Below are positions 1 through 8,721 of a stretch of 64,000 nucleotides of DNA, piece after piece. A model generated the notes under the pieces. That model ran no database searches. It was not told where the DNA came from and saw only the letters and a program-made list of their open reading frames with translations. The position numbers were made by a program, and so were the translations under genes. Every line of letters begins with the position of its first letter. Position 1 is the stretch's first letter. This DNA comes from Halomonas sp. TA22. GTDB lineage: Bacteria > Pseudomonadota > Gammaproteobacteria > Pseudomonadales > Halomonadaceae. The stretch is taken from assembly GCF_013009075.1 (NCBI RefSeq), contig NZ_CP053108.1, positions 124,001-188,000 of the forward strand, given 5' to 3'.

Positions 1-1658
1 TCGGCGAGATTGGCCGTATGGTCGCTGTCGCGCAGCGCGGTGTCGCTGTCGTTGGGTGCGAAGGTGGCGCCGAAGGTGAGGGCGCCATCGAGCGGGGGAG
101 GCAGATAGCCGCCCGCGCAGATCACTCGCTTGGGCGCCGGGAGGCGCTCGGCGATACCGGGTGATAGGGCAAGCGTGCTCACCTGGCCGCGAATCGGCTG
201 CAGTGGCAAACCGGCCGTTTGGGTGAAGCGGTTGGCCAGTGCGGCGTTGGCAATCACGACTTGGTCGGCTGTGAGCGTGTGGCCATCGGCCATCGTCAGC
301 GTCCAACCCGTGGTACAGCGCTCAAGCGCTACCACGTCCGCCCGGTGAAAATGGATGCCGTCAAGCTTGGACAGCTGCTCGCATACTGCCTTTGGTCGGA
401 CCCAGCCAGCGCTTGGGTAATCCAGCGCGGGCATGCGCGGCGCCAACGCTTCGGGCAGGCCGCTACGTGCATCGGCCGTCTCGGCCGCGACGTGTTCGAC
501 CACCTCGCTTGGTAGGGCGTGATTGTCCGCAAAGCGCTGCTGGCGCTTCGCTTCGCGCTCGCTCGTGGCCAGCTGCATGACGCCGCAGTCGTCCCACAGC
601 CGGCGCGTCGGGTCGAGCTCGGCAAGCCAGCGGCGGCTATGCAGCAGCCCGGCAAGATAGACGCGGCTCTGCAGGTTGGTGTCGGCGGAGAGCTTCACAT
701 AGAGCGCTCCCTGGCCATTGCCCGAGCCACCTGCGCCAGGGGCTTCGCGGTCGATGAGTGTCACCTGCAAGCCACGCCGCGCCAGCGCTTGGGCGGTGGT
801 GGTGCCGGCAAGCCCTGCACCGATCACCGCCACGTGTCGCACGGGCAGCGCAGGAGGCGGACAAAACCAGGGGGTGAGCCGGCGGCTGTGTCCGGCGGGC
901 GGGGTGACGATCTCGCCTGTGAGCATTTCGCGCTTACGCCCGAAGCCCGGCACCTTGCGCCAGCTGAAGCCGGCCGCCTTGAGTCCGCGCTTGACGATGC
1001 CGGCACAGGTGAAGGTGGCGAAGGTGGCACCGGCACGGCTGTGCGCCGCCATTGCCTCGAACAGCGACGGCTGCCACATCTCGGGATTCTTCGACGGGGC
1101 GAAGCCATCGAGGAACCAGGCATCGACACGCCCCTCCAGCCGCGCGAGCCGCTCGACGCTGTCGCCGAAGTGCAGGTCCAGCGTGACGCGTCGGTCCAAC
1201 CATAGGCGATGCACGCCCGCCACCGGCGCTGGCCATTGCGATACCAGCCGCTGCGCCCGCTCGGCGAGATCGGGCCAGGCGCGCAGGGCGCGGGCCAGAT
1301 CATCACGGCTCAGCGGGTGCTTCTCGGTGGAGACCAGGTGCAGGCGGGCGCCGGGGGGGGCGTGGGCATCGAAGCTGGCCCAGGCGCAGAGCATGTTGAG
1401 CCCGGTGCCGAACCCCGTCTCGCCGATCACGAAGGGGCGCGACTCGCGCCACTCGGCAAGCCGCCTGGGCAGGTCGTTGGCGGCGATGAAGACGTGCTCG
1501 CTCTCGGCGCGGCCGCTCTGGCGCGAGAAGTAAAGATCATCGAAGGTAGTGGAGCGCGGCGACTCGAGATCGGCGTCGTCACGCGCCCAGTCGAGGCGAG
1601 CCTCTTCCATTGCGGTGAGGGGGGGCAGGCTGGCGCTACGATTTTCGCAAGGGGGCAC
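1..1658 (-). CDS. mnmC: MnmC, bifunctional tRNA wobble-uridine modification enzyme (3' end outside window)
   Basis: Catalyses the last steps of mnm5s2U34 formation in tRNA: the FAD-dependent C-terminal domain removes the carboxymethyl group and the N-terminal SAM-dependent domain methylates the amine. The minus-strand frame is open from the start to the window edge, giving about 552 residues of a family usually 630-700 long. Visible are a SAM-binding loop IGETGFGTGLN near residue 75, the methyltransferase motif FLDGFAPSKNPEMW, and a Rossmann FAD motif VIGAGLAGTT near residue 276. A GTG at 1658 preceded by GGAG at 6-nt spacing is the preferred start; an ATG at 1610 lacks a ribosome site. Family call is secure, start is moderately sure. 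Confidence 0.93.
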   Translation of the reverse strand, partial: MPPCENRSASLPPLTAMEEARLDWARDDADLESPRSTTFDDLYFSRQSGRAESEHVFIAANDLPRRLAEWRESRPFVIGETGFGTGLNMLCAWASFDAHAPPGARLHLVSTEKHPLSRDDLARALRAWPDLAERAQRLVSQWPAPVAGVHRLWLDRRVTLDLHFGDSVERLARLEGRVDAWFLDGFAPSKNPEMWQPSLFEAMAAHSRAGATFATFTCAGIVKRGLKAAGFSWRKVPGFGRKREMLTGEIVTPPAGHSRRLTPWFCPPPALPVRHVAVIGAGLAGTTTAQALARRGLQVTLIDREAPGAGGSGNGQGALYVKLSADTNLQSRVYLAGLLHSRRWLAELDPTRRLWDDCGVMQLATSEREAKRQQRFADNHALPSEVVEHVAAETADARSGLPEALAPRMPALDYPSAGWVRPKAVCEQLSKLDGIHFHRADVVALERCTTGWTLTMADGHTLTADQVVIANAALANRFTQTAGLPLQPIRGQVSTLALSPGIAERLPAPKRVICAGGYLPPPLDGALTFGATFAPNDSDTALRDSDHTANLA

Positions 1659-1756
1659 CGGCGGCTCCGCTTCACAGGTGATCAAAAAGTAGGCGATTGA
1701 CGCTGGGCGGCAGCTTGTCTGCGCTTGCACGATGCGTCCGCGCCCTGTTAACAGTC

Positions 1757-1793
1757 TTTTCCACAGCCTCTGTGGGTAACGCCCTGTGGAAAA
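1757..1793. promoter_or_regulatory. Cluster of three DnaA-box-like 9-mers
   Basis: Between mnmC and yciI lie TTTTCCACA (1757-1765), TGTGGGTAA (1771-1779, inverted) and TGTGGAAAA (1785-1793, inverted). Each differs by one base from the DnaA consensus TTATCCACA or its complement. The palindrome CTGTTAACAG lies just upstream (1745-1754). The cluster sits about 100 bp before the mnmC start, so it could be a DnaA-responsive promoter element or a titration site. Function is inferred only. Confidence 0.35.
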
Positions 1794-1833
1794 CCAGGCG
1801 GCGACGCGAGAGGCTGTGCCAAGTGGTGGGGCG

Positions 1834-2139
1834 TTACGGAAAGACCTTCTTGAACGGCTTGACCGCCACCTTGGCGTAGACACCTGCGATCATGTAGGGA
1901 TCGGCATCGGCCCAACTCCGGGCAGCCTGTATGTCATCGAACTCGGCGACCACCAGGCTGCCGCTGAAGCCTGCATCGCCGGGGTTTTCGGCATCGACCG
2001 CCGGGTGAGGACCGGCCAGCACGAGCCTGCCTTGGTCGCGCAGTTTCTCCAGGCGTGCCAGGTGATCGGGTCGGGCCGCCATGCGGCGCTCGAGGCTGTC
2101 CTTCACGTCTTCACTGATAATCGCATAGAGCATCGTCAT
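1834..2139 (-). CDS. yciI: YciI family protein
   Basis: A 101-residue YciI/YCII-fold protein (dimeric alpha-beta ferredoxin-like barrel; biochemical role in bacteria not established). It begins MTMLYAII and shows the family's [15 protein letters not shown] and ADADPY segments, the last holding the conserved Asp that with His lines the putative active site. Start at 2139 is preferred because AAGGA lies 4-5 nt upstream; an ATG two codons later (2133) is also possible. It is divergent from the PHP gene that follows. Full length for the family. Confidence 0.85.
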   Translation of the reverse strand: MTMLYAIISEDVKDSLERRMAARPDHLARLEKLRDQGRLVLAGPHPAVDAENPGDAGFSGSLVVAEFDDIQAARSWADADPYMIAGVYAKVAVKPFKKVFP

Positions 2140-2245
2140 GTTTTCCTTATCCGCCACTTGGTTGATTGACCCTCGGCTAATTGACCGTGGCGCGGCGGGC
2201 GCGCACCATGGTGCTCCCATTTTGACAAAGAAGCCTGTCGGCGTC

Positions 2246-3151
2246 ATGCCCATACCCGCTCTGCCTAATGCCATCGACGAGGTGACAGGCCTCGATCTGC
2301 ACATGCACTCCACCGCCTCCGATGGTGCCCTGTCGCCCACCGAGCTGGTGGCGCTCTGCCATCGCCGCGGCCTGACCCACATGTCGCTCACCGACCACGA
2401 CACCGTGGCCGGGGTCGCCGAGGCGCAAGCCGCCGCGGCGCCATTGGGTATCCGCTTCATTGCGGGAACCGAACTCTCGACACAGTGGCGAGGCGTCAAT
2501 ATCCATGTGGTGGGGCTGTTGCCCCAAGGCGCCCGGGGTTTGCTGGTGACCGGGCTCGAGGCGCAGGCCCTGGCGCGTATCGAGCGCGGCGAGGAGATCG
2601 CCCGTCGCCTGGAAACGGTAGGGCTCGACGATGCGCTGGCGCATGCGCGGGCCCAGGCCGGCAGCGACCGGCCGCTTGGCCGACCCGATTTCGCCCGGGC
2701 GCTGGTCGAGGCGGGCATCGTCAAGGACATGGCCGAGGCGTTCAAGAAGTATCTGGGCAGCGGCAAGCTTGGCGACATCAAGGCCCACTGGCCGTTCCTG
2801 TCCACGGCTGTGGAGTGGATTCGCGATGCCGGCGGCGTGGCCGTGCTGGCACATCCGCTGCGTTACGGCATGACGCGGCGCAAGCGCGGCCTGCTACTCG
2901 ACGATTTTCAGGCGGCGGGGGGCGAGGCGGCAGAACTGGTGAGCGGCTTCCAGAACCAGGATGTGACCCGCGACCTGGCCCGCCAGCTCGCCGAGCGCAG
3001 TCTCTATGCCTCACTCGGCAGCGACTTCCATTTCCCCGGCGGGCCGCTGGCGCCCGGCAGCCTTAGTCCGGTACCGCGTGCCGCAGTCAAGCCGGTATGG
3101 CAGCACCCCCATCTCGCCGCCTTTGCCGGCGATGCCGCGTTGGATGGCTAA
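2246..3151 (+). CDS. rnm: PHP-domain 5'-3' exoribonuclease RNase AM (YciV/TrpH)
   Basis: A 301-residue PHP phosphoesterase matching RNase AM, which degrades short RNAs and matures rRNA 5' ends, and also hydrolyses 3',5'-nucleotide bisphosphates. Metal-ligand motifs occur in order: [11 protein letters not shown] (17-27), LTDHDT (48-53), GTELS (about 74-78), GRPDF near 147, AHPLRY near 205 and GSDFHF near 260. The ATG at 2246 is chosen because homologues start a few residues before the first PHP motif; the ribosome site is weak. Followed after 54 bp by yciO, the same order as in Escherichia coli, so the two are probably one operon. Confidence 0.9.
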   Translation: MPIPALPNAIDEVTGLDLHMHSTASDGALSPTELVALCHRRGLTHMSLTDHDTVAGVAEAQAAAAPLGIRFIAGTELSTQWRGVNIHVVGLLPQGARGLLVTGLEAQALARIERGEEIARRLETVGLDDALAHARAQAGSDRPLGRPDFARALVEAGIVKDMAEAFKKYLGSGKLGDIKAHWPFLSTAVEWIRDAGGVAVLAHPLRYGMTRRKRGLLLDDFQAAGGEAAELVSGFQNQDVTRDLARQLAERSLYASLGSDFHFPGGPLAPGSLSPVPRAAVKPVWQHPHLAAFAGDAALDG

Positions 3152-3205
3152 GCAGGGGTTCGCTGGTTAAGCTGAACCGAGGAACCATTACCGCAAGGAT
3201 TCGCC

Positions 3206-3826
3206 ATGACCCTGTTCTTACAGCTGCATCCCGACAACCCGCAGAAGCGTCTGATCGACCAGGCGGTGAAGATCATCCGCCAGGGCGGCGTGATCGCCTA
3301 CCCCACCGACTCCGGCTACGCCCTCGGCTGCCACCTGGGCGACAAGAAGGCGATCGAGAAGATCAAGTGGCTGCGCTCGCTGGACGACAAGCACAACTTC
3401 ACGCTGATGTGCTCGGATCTCTCCGAGATCGGCACTTACGCCAAGGTCGACAATATCGTCTTCCGGCTGCTCAAGGCACATACGCCAGGCCCCTACACCT
3501 TCATCCTGGTCGCCACCACCGAGGTGCCGCGCCTGCTGCTGCATCCCAAGCGGCGCTCGATCGGTGTGCGTGTGCCCGACCACCCGATCACCCGTGCCCT
3601 GCTCGATGCCCTGGGTGAGCCGCTGATGAGCGTGACGCTGATTCCGGTGGGCGAGGAGCTGCCACTGACCGACCCCGAGGAGATTCGCGAGCGCTACGAT
3701 GCGCACCTGGACCTGATCATCGACGGCGGCGCCTGCCACCTCGAACCCACCAGCGTCATCGACCTGCGCGAACTGCCGCCGGTGATTGTGCGTGAAGGAC
3801 GTGGCGACCTGACGCCGTTCCGCTGA
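3206..3826 (+). CDS. yciO: YciO, Sua5/YciO/YrdC-family protein
   Basis: A 206-residue member of the Sua5/YciO/YrdC family. YrdC/Sua5 proteins make threonylcarbamoyl-AMP for tRNA t6A; YciO proteins share the fold, bind RNA/ATP and have weak or unclear activity. Visible family features are the P-T-D-S/G-Y segment (YPTDSGYALGC), the KxR-like RSLDDKHNF loop, TPGPYTFIL and the final SVIDL. AAGGA sits 7 nt before the ATG. It directly follows rnm as in E. coli. Confidence 0.9.
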   Translation: MTLFLQLHPDNPQKRLIDQAVKIIRQGGVIAYPTDSGYALGCHLGDKKAIEKIKWLRSLDDKHNFTLMCSDLSEIGTYAKVDNIVFRLLKAHTPGPYTFILVATTEVPRLLLHPKRRSIGVRVPDHPITRALLDALGEPLMSVTLIPVGEELPLTDPEEIRERYDAHLDLIIDGGACHLEPTSVIDLRELPPVIVREGRGDLTPFR

Positions 3827-3964
3827 TTGTATGGGGCCTGCAGCGGATTGCTTGATGCGTATCAACCGGCAATGGCCGGTGTCGCGCTTGAGTGGGATGC
3901 TATCAATGCCATGGGCTTGAGCGAACATATCAGGGCACTGGAGAAGTCCAAAGCAGGTCGTTAA
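3827..3964 (+). other. Coding-like fragment after yciO, unrecognised
   Basis: In frame with yciO, immediately past its TGA, runs a 45-codon open stretch ending at TAA 3962-3964. From about 3848 it reads as plausible protein (LLDAYQPAMAGVALEWDAI then ...LSEHIRALEKS). It has no convincing start of its own and abuts the 3' end of the antiporter gene. It could be the C-terminal remnant of a lost gene or chance. I do not recognise the family. Confidence 0.2.
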
Positions 3965-5946
3965 GCCGGCTCACTGCCCGTCAGCCGTCGTTCCACTCTC
4001 TTCAGATCCTCCGGTGCGCCCAGCATCACCAGCACGTCCCCCGCCATAATCCGGGTACGCTTGTCTGGGTAGCGTTGGCGCCTGTCATTTCTTACGAGCG
4101 CCGTTACCATCACTTGATCATCTTCCAGGTCAAGGGCGCCCAACTCTTCTTCCAACACGGGGCTGCCTTCGTGCATGACAATGGAGTGAAGGCGTTCGGC
4201 CTTTTCATCTTCCGTGTTGAGGGCGTCGTGATCCCCTCGGAACAGCTCCTTCAACATCGGGTAACGGCTGGTTCGCTGCTCCTGGAGATATTGAGTGATC
4301 TTGTATTGCGGCACGCTCAACGCGAGCAGCGAATGGGAGACGATGATCATGCCCGTTTCCAATGTTTCGGGGATGACTTCCGTGGCCCCGGCCTTGCGTA
4401 ATTCGTCCACGCTACTCTCATCCCGAGTGCGGACCACGATGGATAGTGCGGGATTCAGCAAGCGGGCATGATGCAGGGACTTTAGCGCGGCAGGTCGATC
4501 GTCATGGCTGACGATCAAGAGCGCTGCACGTTCGACACCTGCTGTCTCGAGAATGGTCGGATCTGATGAGTCGCCATAATAGACAGGTTGGCCAGCCAGG
4601 CGCGCCTCCTTGACGATTGCCGGATCCATGTCCAGCGCCACGAAATCGATATTCTCGCTTTCGAGGAAGCGACTGACGACTTGGCCGGTACGACCATAAC
4701 CACATATCACGACATGTCGTTTAAGGTCCTGCTGTTCAGTAAGACGTTGAGAGTTCGCCTCATTGGAGGGGCGGTTGGGTATCGTACTGAACAGCTTGGC
4801 TGCTATCGGTTGATTGTAGCGAATCAGGAAGGGAGCCAGGATCATGGAGAAGAGCACTGCAGTCAGAACGATTTGGGCAGGGTAGGGGGTAATGACCGCT
4901 GCCTCTAGGCCAATGGCGAGCAGGGCGAAACCGAACTCCCCTCCAACAGCAAGCAACATGCCCGTGCGAAAGGCTGTATAGAGATCTATGCCGGAATACT
5001 TGACGATCACTGTCACCAGCAGGAGCTTGATGCCCAGCAGGGCGAGAGCACCCAACAATGCTTCCAGCCAGATGTCGGGAATCAGCATCGGGTCCACCAG
5101 CATGCCGATGCTGACGAAGAACAGGCCGAGCAGTACATCGCGGAAAGGTCGAATGGTCGATTCTACCTGATGACGGAACTCGGTTTCTCCCAGAACCATT
5201 CCGGCAAGAAACGCACCGAATGCCATGGACAGCCCCAATGTATTGGTAGTCCAGGCTGCTACCAAGGAAACGAAAAGTACCGTCAGGGTGAAAAGCTCCG
5301 CTGAGCGCCTTTCCGCAACCAGGTGAAACAGAGGTTTTAGCAAGTAGCGACCCGACACCATAACGACGGCAAAGGCCAAAGCAGCCTTGAATAGCGCAAA
5401 CCCCAAGGCGCTGGCGACTTCATTGGCTGCCGCCACACCCAAGACAGGAATGACGACAACGAAGGGAACGGCCGTTATGTCTTGAAATACCGAAACTGTG
5501 GTGCCGAGCCGCCCATGGCGAGTCTGGCTCTCCCCTTGCTCCATCAGTTGCTTGGTGATGATCGTGGTTGAAGACTGTGCGAATACGGCGCCTATCACGA
5601 ATGCTGCCGCTGCCGGCGTTCCTAATCTCCAGGCAAGCAGGGCGATGACGGCGGTAGTGAGAGCGACCTGAGCTGACCCTAGTCCCAGAATCGTATGACG
5701 AAGCGCGTATATCTGCTTTATCGAGAAACTCAGGCCAATGGTAAACAGCAGAAAAACGATGCCGAATTCAGCGATGACACGAATATTTTCGTCAGGTAGC
5801 ACGGGTCCGGCAGTATGCGAGCCAAGGATGACGCCTACCAGCAGATAGCCAAGGCTCGGGGGAATACGCAATCGCTGAAAGATCAGTACGATAAAAACGG
5901 TTGCGCCCAGCAGTAGCAACATCTGTATCAAGGTTTGTTCGAGCAT
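3961..5946 (-). CDS. KefB/KefC-type CPA2 monovalent cation:proton antiporter
   Basis: A 661-residue inner-membrane antiporter or K+ efflux system. Residues 1 to about 385 are a dense array of hydrophobic helices typical of the Na+/H+ exchanger (CPA2) domain. A regulatory RCK/TrkA-N domain begins near 411 with the nucleotide-binding motif HVVICGYGRTG, and a TrkA-C domain lies near 575-655 (EELGALDLEDDQVMV). E. coli KefC is gated by glutathione adducts through its RCK domain; whether that holds here is unknown. Base composition is lower in GC than the flanking genes. No KefF/KefG-type partner is adjacent. The start at 5946 has a weak, distant GGAG. Confidence 0.88.
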   Translation of the reverse strand: MLEQTLIQMLLLLGATVFIVLIFQRLRIPPSLGYLLVGVILGSHTAGPVLPDENIRVIAEFGIVFLLFTIGLSFSIKQIYALRHTILGLGSAQVALTTAVIALLAWRLGTPAAAAFVIGAVFAQSSTTIITKQLMEQGESQTRHGRLGTTVSVFQDITAVPFVVVIPVLGVAAANEVASALGFALFKAALAFAVVMVSGRYLLKPLFHLVAERRSAELFTLTVLFVSLVAAWTTNTLGLSMAFGAFLAGMVLGETEFRHQVESTIRPFRDVLLGLFFVSIGMLVDPMLIPDIWLEALLGALALLGIKLLLVTVIVKYSGIDLYTAFRTGMLLAVGGEFGFALLAIGLEAAVITPYPAQIVLTAVLFSMILAPFLIRYNQPIAAKLFSTIPNRPSNEANSQRLTEQQDLKRHVVICGYGRTGQVVSRFLESENIDFVALDMDPAIVKEARLAGQPVYYGDSSDPTILETAGVERAALLIVSHDDRPAALKSLHHARLLNPALSIVVRTRDESSVDELRKAGATEVIPETLETGMIIVSHSLLALSVPQYKITQYLQEQRTSRYPMLKELFRGDHDALNTEDEKAERLHSIVMHEGSPVLEEELGALDLEDDQVMVTALVRNDRRQRYPDKRTRIMAGDVLVMLGAPEDLKRVERRLTGSEPA

Positions 5947-6096
5947 CGTATTGTCATATCTCCAAGAGCACGCTACGAGGCCACGCCAAAAAATGAGGTT
6001 GTGGTCATCCTAACAAAAAGCCTTATTCCAATGCGTGCTTATGGGAGAGAGTGATAAATCGTCGATAACAGTATCTCGTGGAAGAAGAAACGCCAG

Positions 6097-6975
6097 TTAG
6101 TGCTCATGACCGCTAGCGTGTGAATGCTCCGCAGGATCGTCTGTAGTCTCGTCGAGCCAGGTGCCGCAGCGCAGGCAGTATCGGGCGCGCTTCTCGTGGC
6201 GGTCGTGACCGCAGCCCGGGCAGGCTTCGTCGGAGTAGCGATCGGCGCGAATCGAGCGGATCACCTCGGCGGAGAAGACCCCGGTGGGCACGGCAATGAT
6301 CGAGTAGCCGAGCAGCATGACTATCATCGAAATCGCCTGGCCCAGTGCCGTGGTCGGCACGATATCGCCGTAGCCGACCGTGGTCAGGGTCACGATGCCC
6401 CAGTAGATCGCCTTAGGGATGCTGGTGAAGCCGGCTTCCATGGGCTCGATCATGTAGACCACCGAGCCGAATATCGTCACCAGAATGAACACGGTGAACA
6501 GGAACAGCAGGATCTGGTCGGTACTGTTCTTCAGCGCTTCCACTAGCAGCCGGCCCTCTCCCACGAACTGCATCAGGCGCAGAATGCGGAAGATGCGCAA
6601 TACCCGCAGGATGCGCACCACCAGCAGCGTCTGGGCGCCGGGAACCAGCAGCACCAGCCAGGTCGGCAGGATCGCCAGCAGGTCGATGATGCCGTAGAAA
6701 CTCTTGAGGTAGAGCCAGGGGCGCTCGAGGCAGTAGAGGCGTACGGCGATCTCGAGAGTGAAGAGCAGCGTGAATGTCCACTCGAGAATCGTCAACAGCT
6801 CCCCATACTCGCGCTGCCAGGCCGGCACGCTCTCGAGCATCACCACCGCCACGCTGGCCAGGATCACCACGATCAGGGCGATATCGAAACTCTTGGCCAG
6901 CGGCGTGTCCGACTCGAAGATGATCTGGAAAAGGCGCGTGCGCAGGCCCTCTCCGCCGGGCTTCAGTAGTGACAC
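6097..6975 (-). CDS. Voltage-gated potassium channel (Kch/KvAP type) with C-terminal zinc ribbon
   Basis: A 292-residue six-helix ion channel. The S4-like sensor RILRVLRIFRILRLMQ carries regularly spaced arginines, and the pore holds the K+ selectivity filter TVGYGD. After S6 the tail contains CPGCG and CLRCG, four cysteines suited to one zinc ion, then an Asp/Glu/His-rich end (HSHASGHEH). The tail is unusual next to the RCK domains of many bacterial channels and suggests metal sensing, which is inference. The start is GTG with AGGAG 7 nt upstream. It follows the CYTH gene by 18 bp on the same strand, so both are likely co-transcribed. Confidence 0.88.
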   Translation of the reverse strand: MSLLKPGGEGLRTRLFQIIFESDTPLAKSFDIALIVVILASVAVVMLESVPAWQREYGELLTILEWTFTLLFTLEIAVRLYCLERPWLYLKSFYGIIDLLAILPTWLVLLVPGAQTLLVVRILRVLRIFRILRLMQFVGEGRLLVEALKNSTDQILLFLFTVFILVTIFGSVVYMIEPMEAGFTSIPKAIYWGIVTLTTVGYGDIVPTTALGQAISMIVMLLGYSIIAVPTGVFSAEVIRSIRADRYSDEACPGCGHDRHEKRARYCLRCGTWLDETTDDPAEHSHASGHEH

Positions 6976-6993
6976 AGGCAGTCTCCTGGGCGG

Positions 6994-7878
6994 TCAAGCT
7001 TGGGCGGCATGAAGGTCACGGGCAAGCGCGACCAGGGTCTGGCCGAGCTCGGTGGTGAGCCTGTCGCCGTCACCTGGGGCGGCGAGAAACGTATGCAGCT
7101 GCGTGCTCAGCCGATCATCGCCCAGCGCTGCCAGGCGTGCCAGCGCTTCGTGCGCCACCGCCGCGAAGTGGGCAGCGCCACTGTCATAGAAGGCATCGAG
7201 TGCGGAGGTGGCCCGTTCGAGGCAGTCGGCACGCGACACGCACGCCTCGGGCAGCGTCCAGCGGCAGTCGACCAGTGCCGTGCCGCGGGCGGCCTTGCTG
7301 GCGCTGGCCGGGCGCAGGGGAAGCCACTCGGCAAGCTCCAGTGCCAGCTGCCACAGATGAGCGACCTCTCCCTCCTGCAGCTCGAGTTCCAGCTCGCGGA
7401 TCTGCGCGCGGCGCTCACCGGCGATGATCTCGCCGATATCGAGCGCCAGCTCGATGCGGCTGCCGTGCATCTCCAGCTGCCAGGCCAGGCGGCGAAAATC
7501 GGTACGAAAGCGCGGGGTGAGGGCGTCGAGGAGGGATGCATCGACATCTTGCATCGGCGGCAGTGCGGCAAGGCCGACCAGGTCGAGTTCCGCCCCCGCA
7601 ATGGGCCACTCCCACTCGCCGCGAATCGACAGGCCACCGCTGCCCCGCCCGCTGGTCTTCAAGGTCTGGAGTCGCTGCAGGTCCGTTGCACCCTGCCTGC
7701 GTTTCTCGCGAATGCGCAGGGCCACGCGGGCGCGCTCCAGGTCGCCCTGGGGGGTATCGAAGTAGGTGTTGCGCAACTCGATTGCCTGCGGCACGAGGGT
7801 GGCAAGCCGGGGGTGGCGGCCGAGACGCTCGGAGTCCACGGCGCCAAGTGCCAGTTTCAATTCGATTTCCTGCGACAT
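6994..7878 (-). CDS. CYTH-domain protein, inorganic triphosphatase (YgiF-like)
   Basis: A 294-residue CYTH/TTM protein. The signature ExExK appears at the N terminus (EIELKL), followed by the YFDTPQGDL and ALRIREKR strands that line the triphosphate tunnel. Members such as YgiF hydrolyse inorganic triphosphate with divalent metal; the C-terminal half (about 200-294) is helical like a reduced CHAD region but not clearly assignable. It is divergent from the PhoU-like/Pit phosphate genes, a sensible phosphate-linked neighbourhood. Confidence 0.82.
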   Translation of the reverse strand: MSQEIELKLALGAVDSERLGRHPRLATLVPQAIELRNTYFDTPQGDLERARVALRIREKRRQGATDLQRLQTLKTSGRGSGGLSIRGEWEWPIAGAELDLVGLAALPPMQDVDASLLDALTPRFRTDFRRLAWQLEMHGSRIELALDIGEIIAGERRAQIRELELELQEGEVAHLWQLALELAEWLPLRPASASKAARGTALVDCRWTLPEACVSRADCLERATSALDAFYDSGAAHFAAVAHEALARLAALGDDRLSTQLHTFLAAPGDGDRLTTELGQTLVALARDLHAAQA

Positions 7879-7917
7879 GATCCATGCGCCCTTGAATGAG
7901 AGAGTGTTAAATTTTCA

Positions 7918-7945
7918 TGACGCTGGGAGCTGCAGTCACTATACT
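7918..7945 (+). promoter_or_regulatory. Candidate sigma-70 promoter for the PhoU-like/pit operon
   Basis: TATACT at 7940-7945 is a good -10 element. ATGACG at 7918-7923 is a four-of-six -35 at 16-bp spacing. It lies 32 bp before the PhoU-like start, in the gap divergent from the CYTH gene. Confidence 0.4.
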
Positions 7946-7976
7946 GACGCCGCCATTTCCAAAGCGCATCGTTTCC

Positions 7977-8657
7977 ATGGTTACACCTAATCCGTTCTCC
8001 GCGATGTTTGGCCGCTCGCCATTCCAGCCCTTGCTTGCGCATATCGTCAAGGTCAATGAGTGTGCCGATGAGCTGTTGCCATTCTTCGATGCCGCGCTCG
8101 ACGGCGATTGGGAGGCTGCCTCCCGTCACCGTGAAGCCATCACCCAGCTCGAGCACGACGCCGATGAGCTCAAGACCGAGCTGCGTCTCAACCTCCCCAA
8201 TACCTTGTTCCTGCCGGTGTCGCGCTCCGATCTGCTCGACCTGATCAGCGTGCAGGACAAGATCGCCAACAAGGCGCGTGACATCACCGGCATCATGCTG
8301 GGTCGCCGCATGCAGATGCCAAGCGAGCTTGCCCAGCCGATGCGCGAGTACCTCGTGACCTCCGTCGCCTCCGTCGCCCAGGCGCGCAAGGCGCTAGGTG
8401 AGCTCAAGGAGCTGCTCGAGTCAGGCTTCGGCCGCAATGTCTCCGACGTCATGCAGAATCTGATCCGCGACCTGCACGAGCTGGAGCACCAGACCGACAA
8501 CCAGCAGGTCGAGATCCGCCGCCAGCTGTTTGCGCTGGAGAGCCAGCTGCCCCCCGTGGACGTGATCTTTCTCTACAAGATCATCGACTGGATCGGCGAA
8601 CTCTCCGACCGCGCCGAGCGCGTGGGTAGCCGACTGCAGATATTGACGGCTCGCTGA
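7977..8657 (+). CDS. PhoU-like phosphate transport regulator (TIGR00153/DUF47 family)
   Basis: A 226-residue all-helical DUF47/TIGR00153 protein, the partner usually encoded just upstream of PiT-type phosphate carriers. It begins MVTPNPFSAMFGRSPF, the family's standard start, which is why the ATG at 7977 is chosen over an upstream in-frame codon. PhoU-like E/D-rich helices (QLEHDADELKTEL, DLHELEHQTD) that bind metal clusters are clear. Separated from pit by 64 bp in the same direction; they should form one operon and the protein probably modulates the transporter. Confidence 0.9.
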   Translation: MVTPNPFSAMFGRSPFQPLLAHIVKVNECADELLPFFDAALDGDWEAASRHREAITQLEHDADELKTELRLNLPNTLFLPVSRSDLLDLISVQDKIANKARDITGIMLGRRMQMPSELAQPMREYLVTSVASVAQARKALGELKELLESGFGRNVSDVMQNLIRDLHELEHQTDNQQVEIRRQLFALESQLPPVDVIFLYKIIDWIGELSDRAERVGSRLQILTAR

Positions 8658-8721
8658 CACGTCGTCTTCCCGCACGTCCCGATCTCCTTTGTCCTCGACA
8701 CCTACATAGGATCGAAAACCT

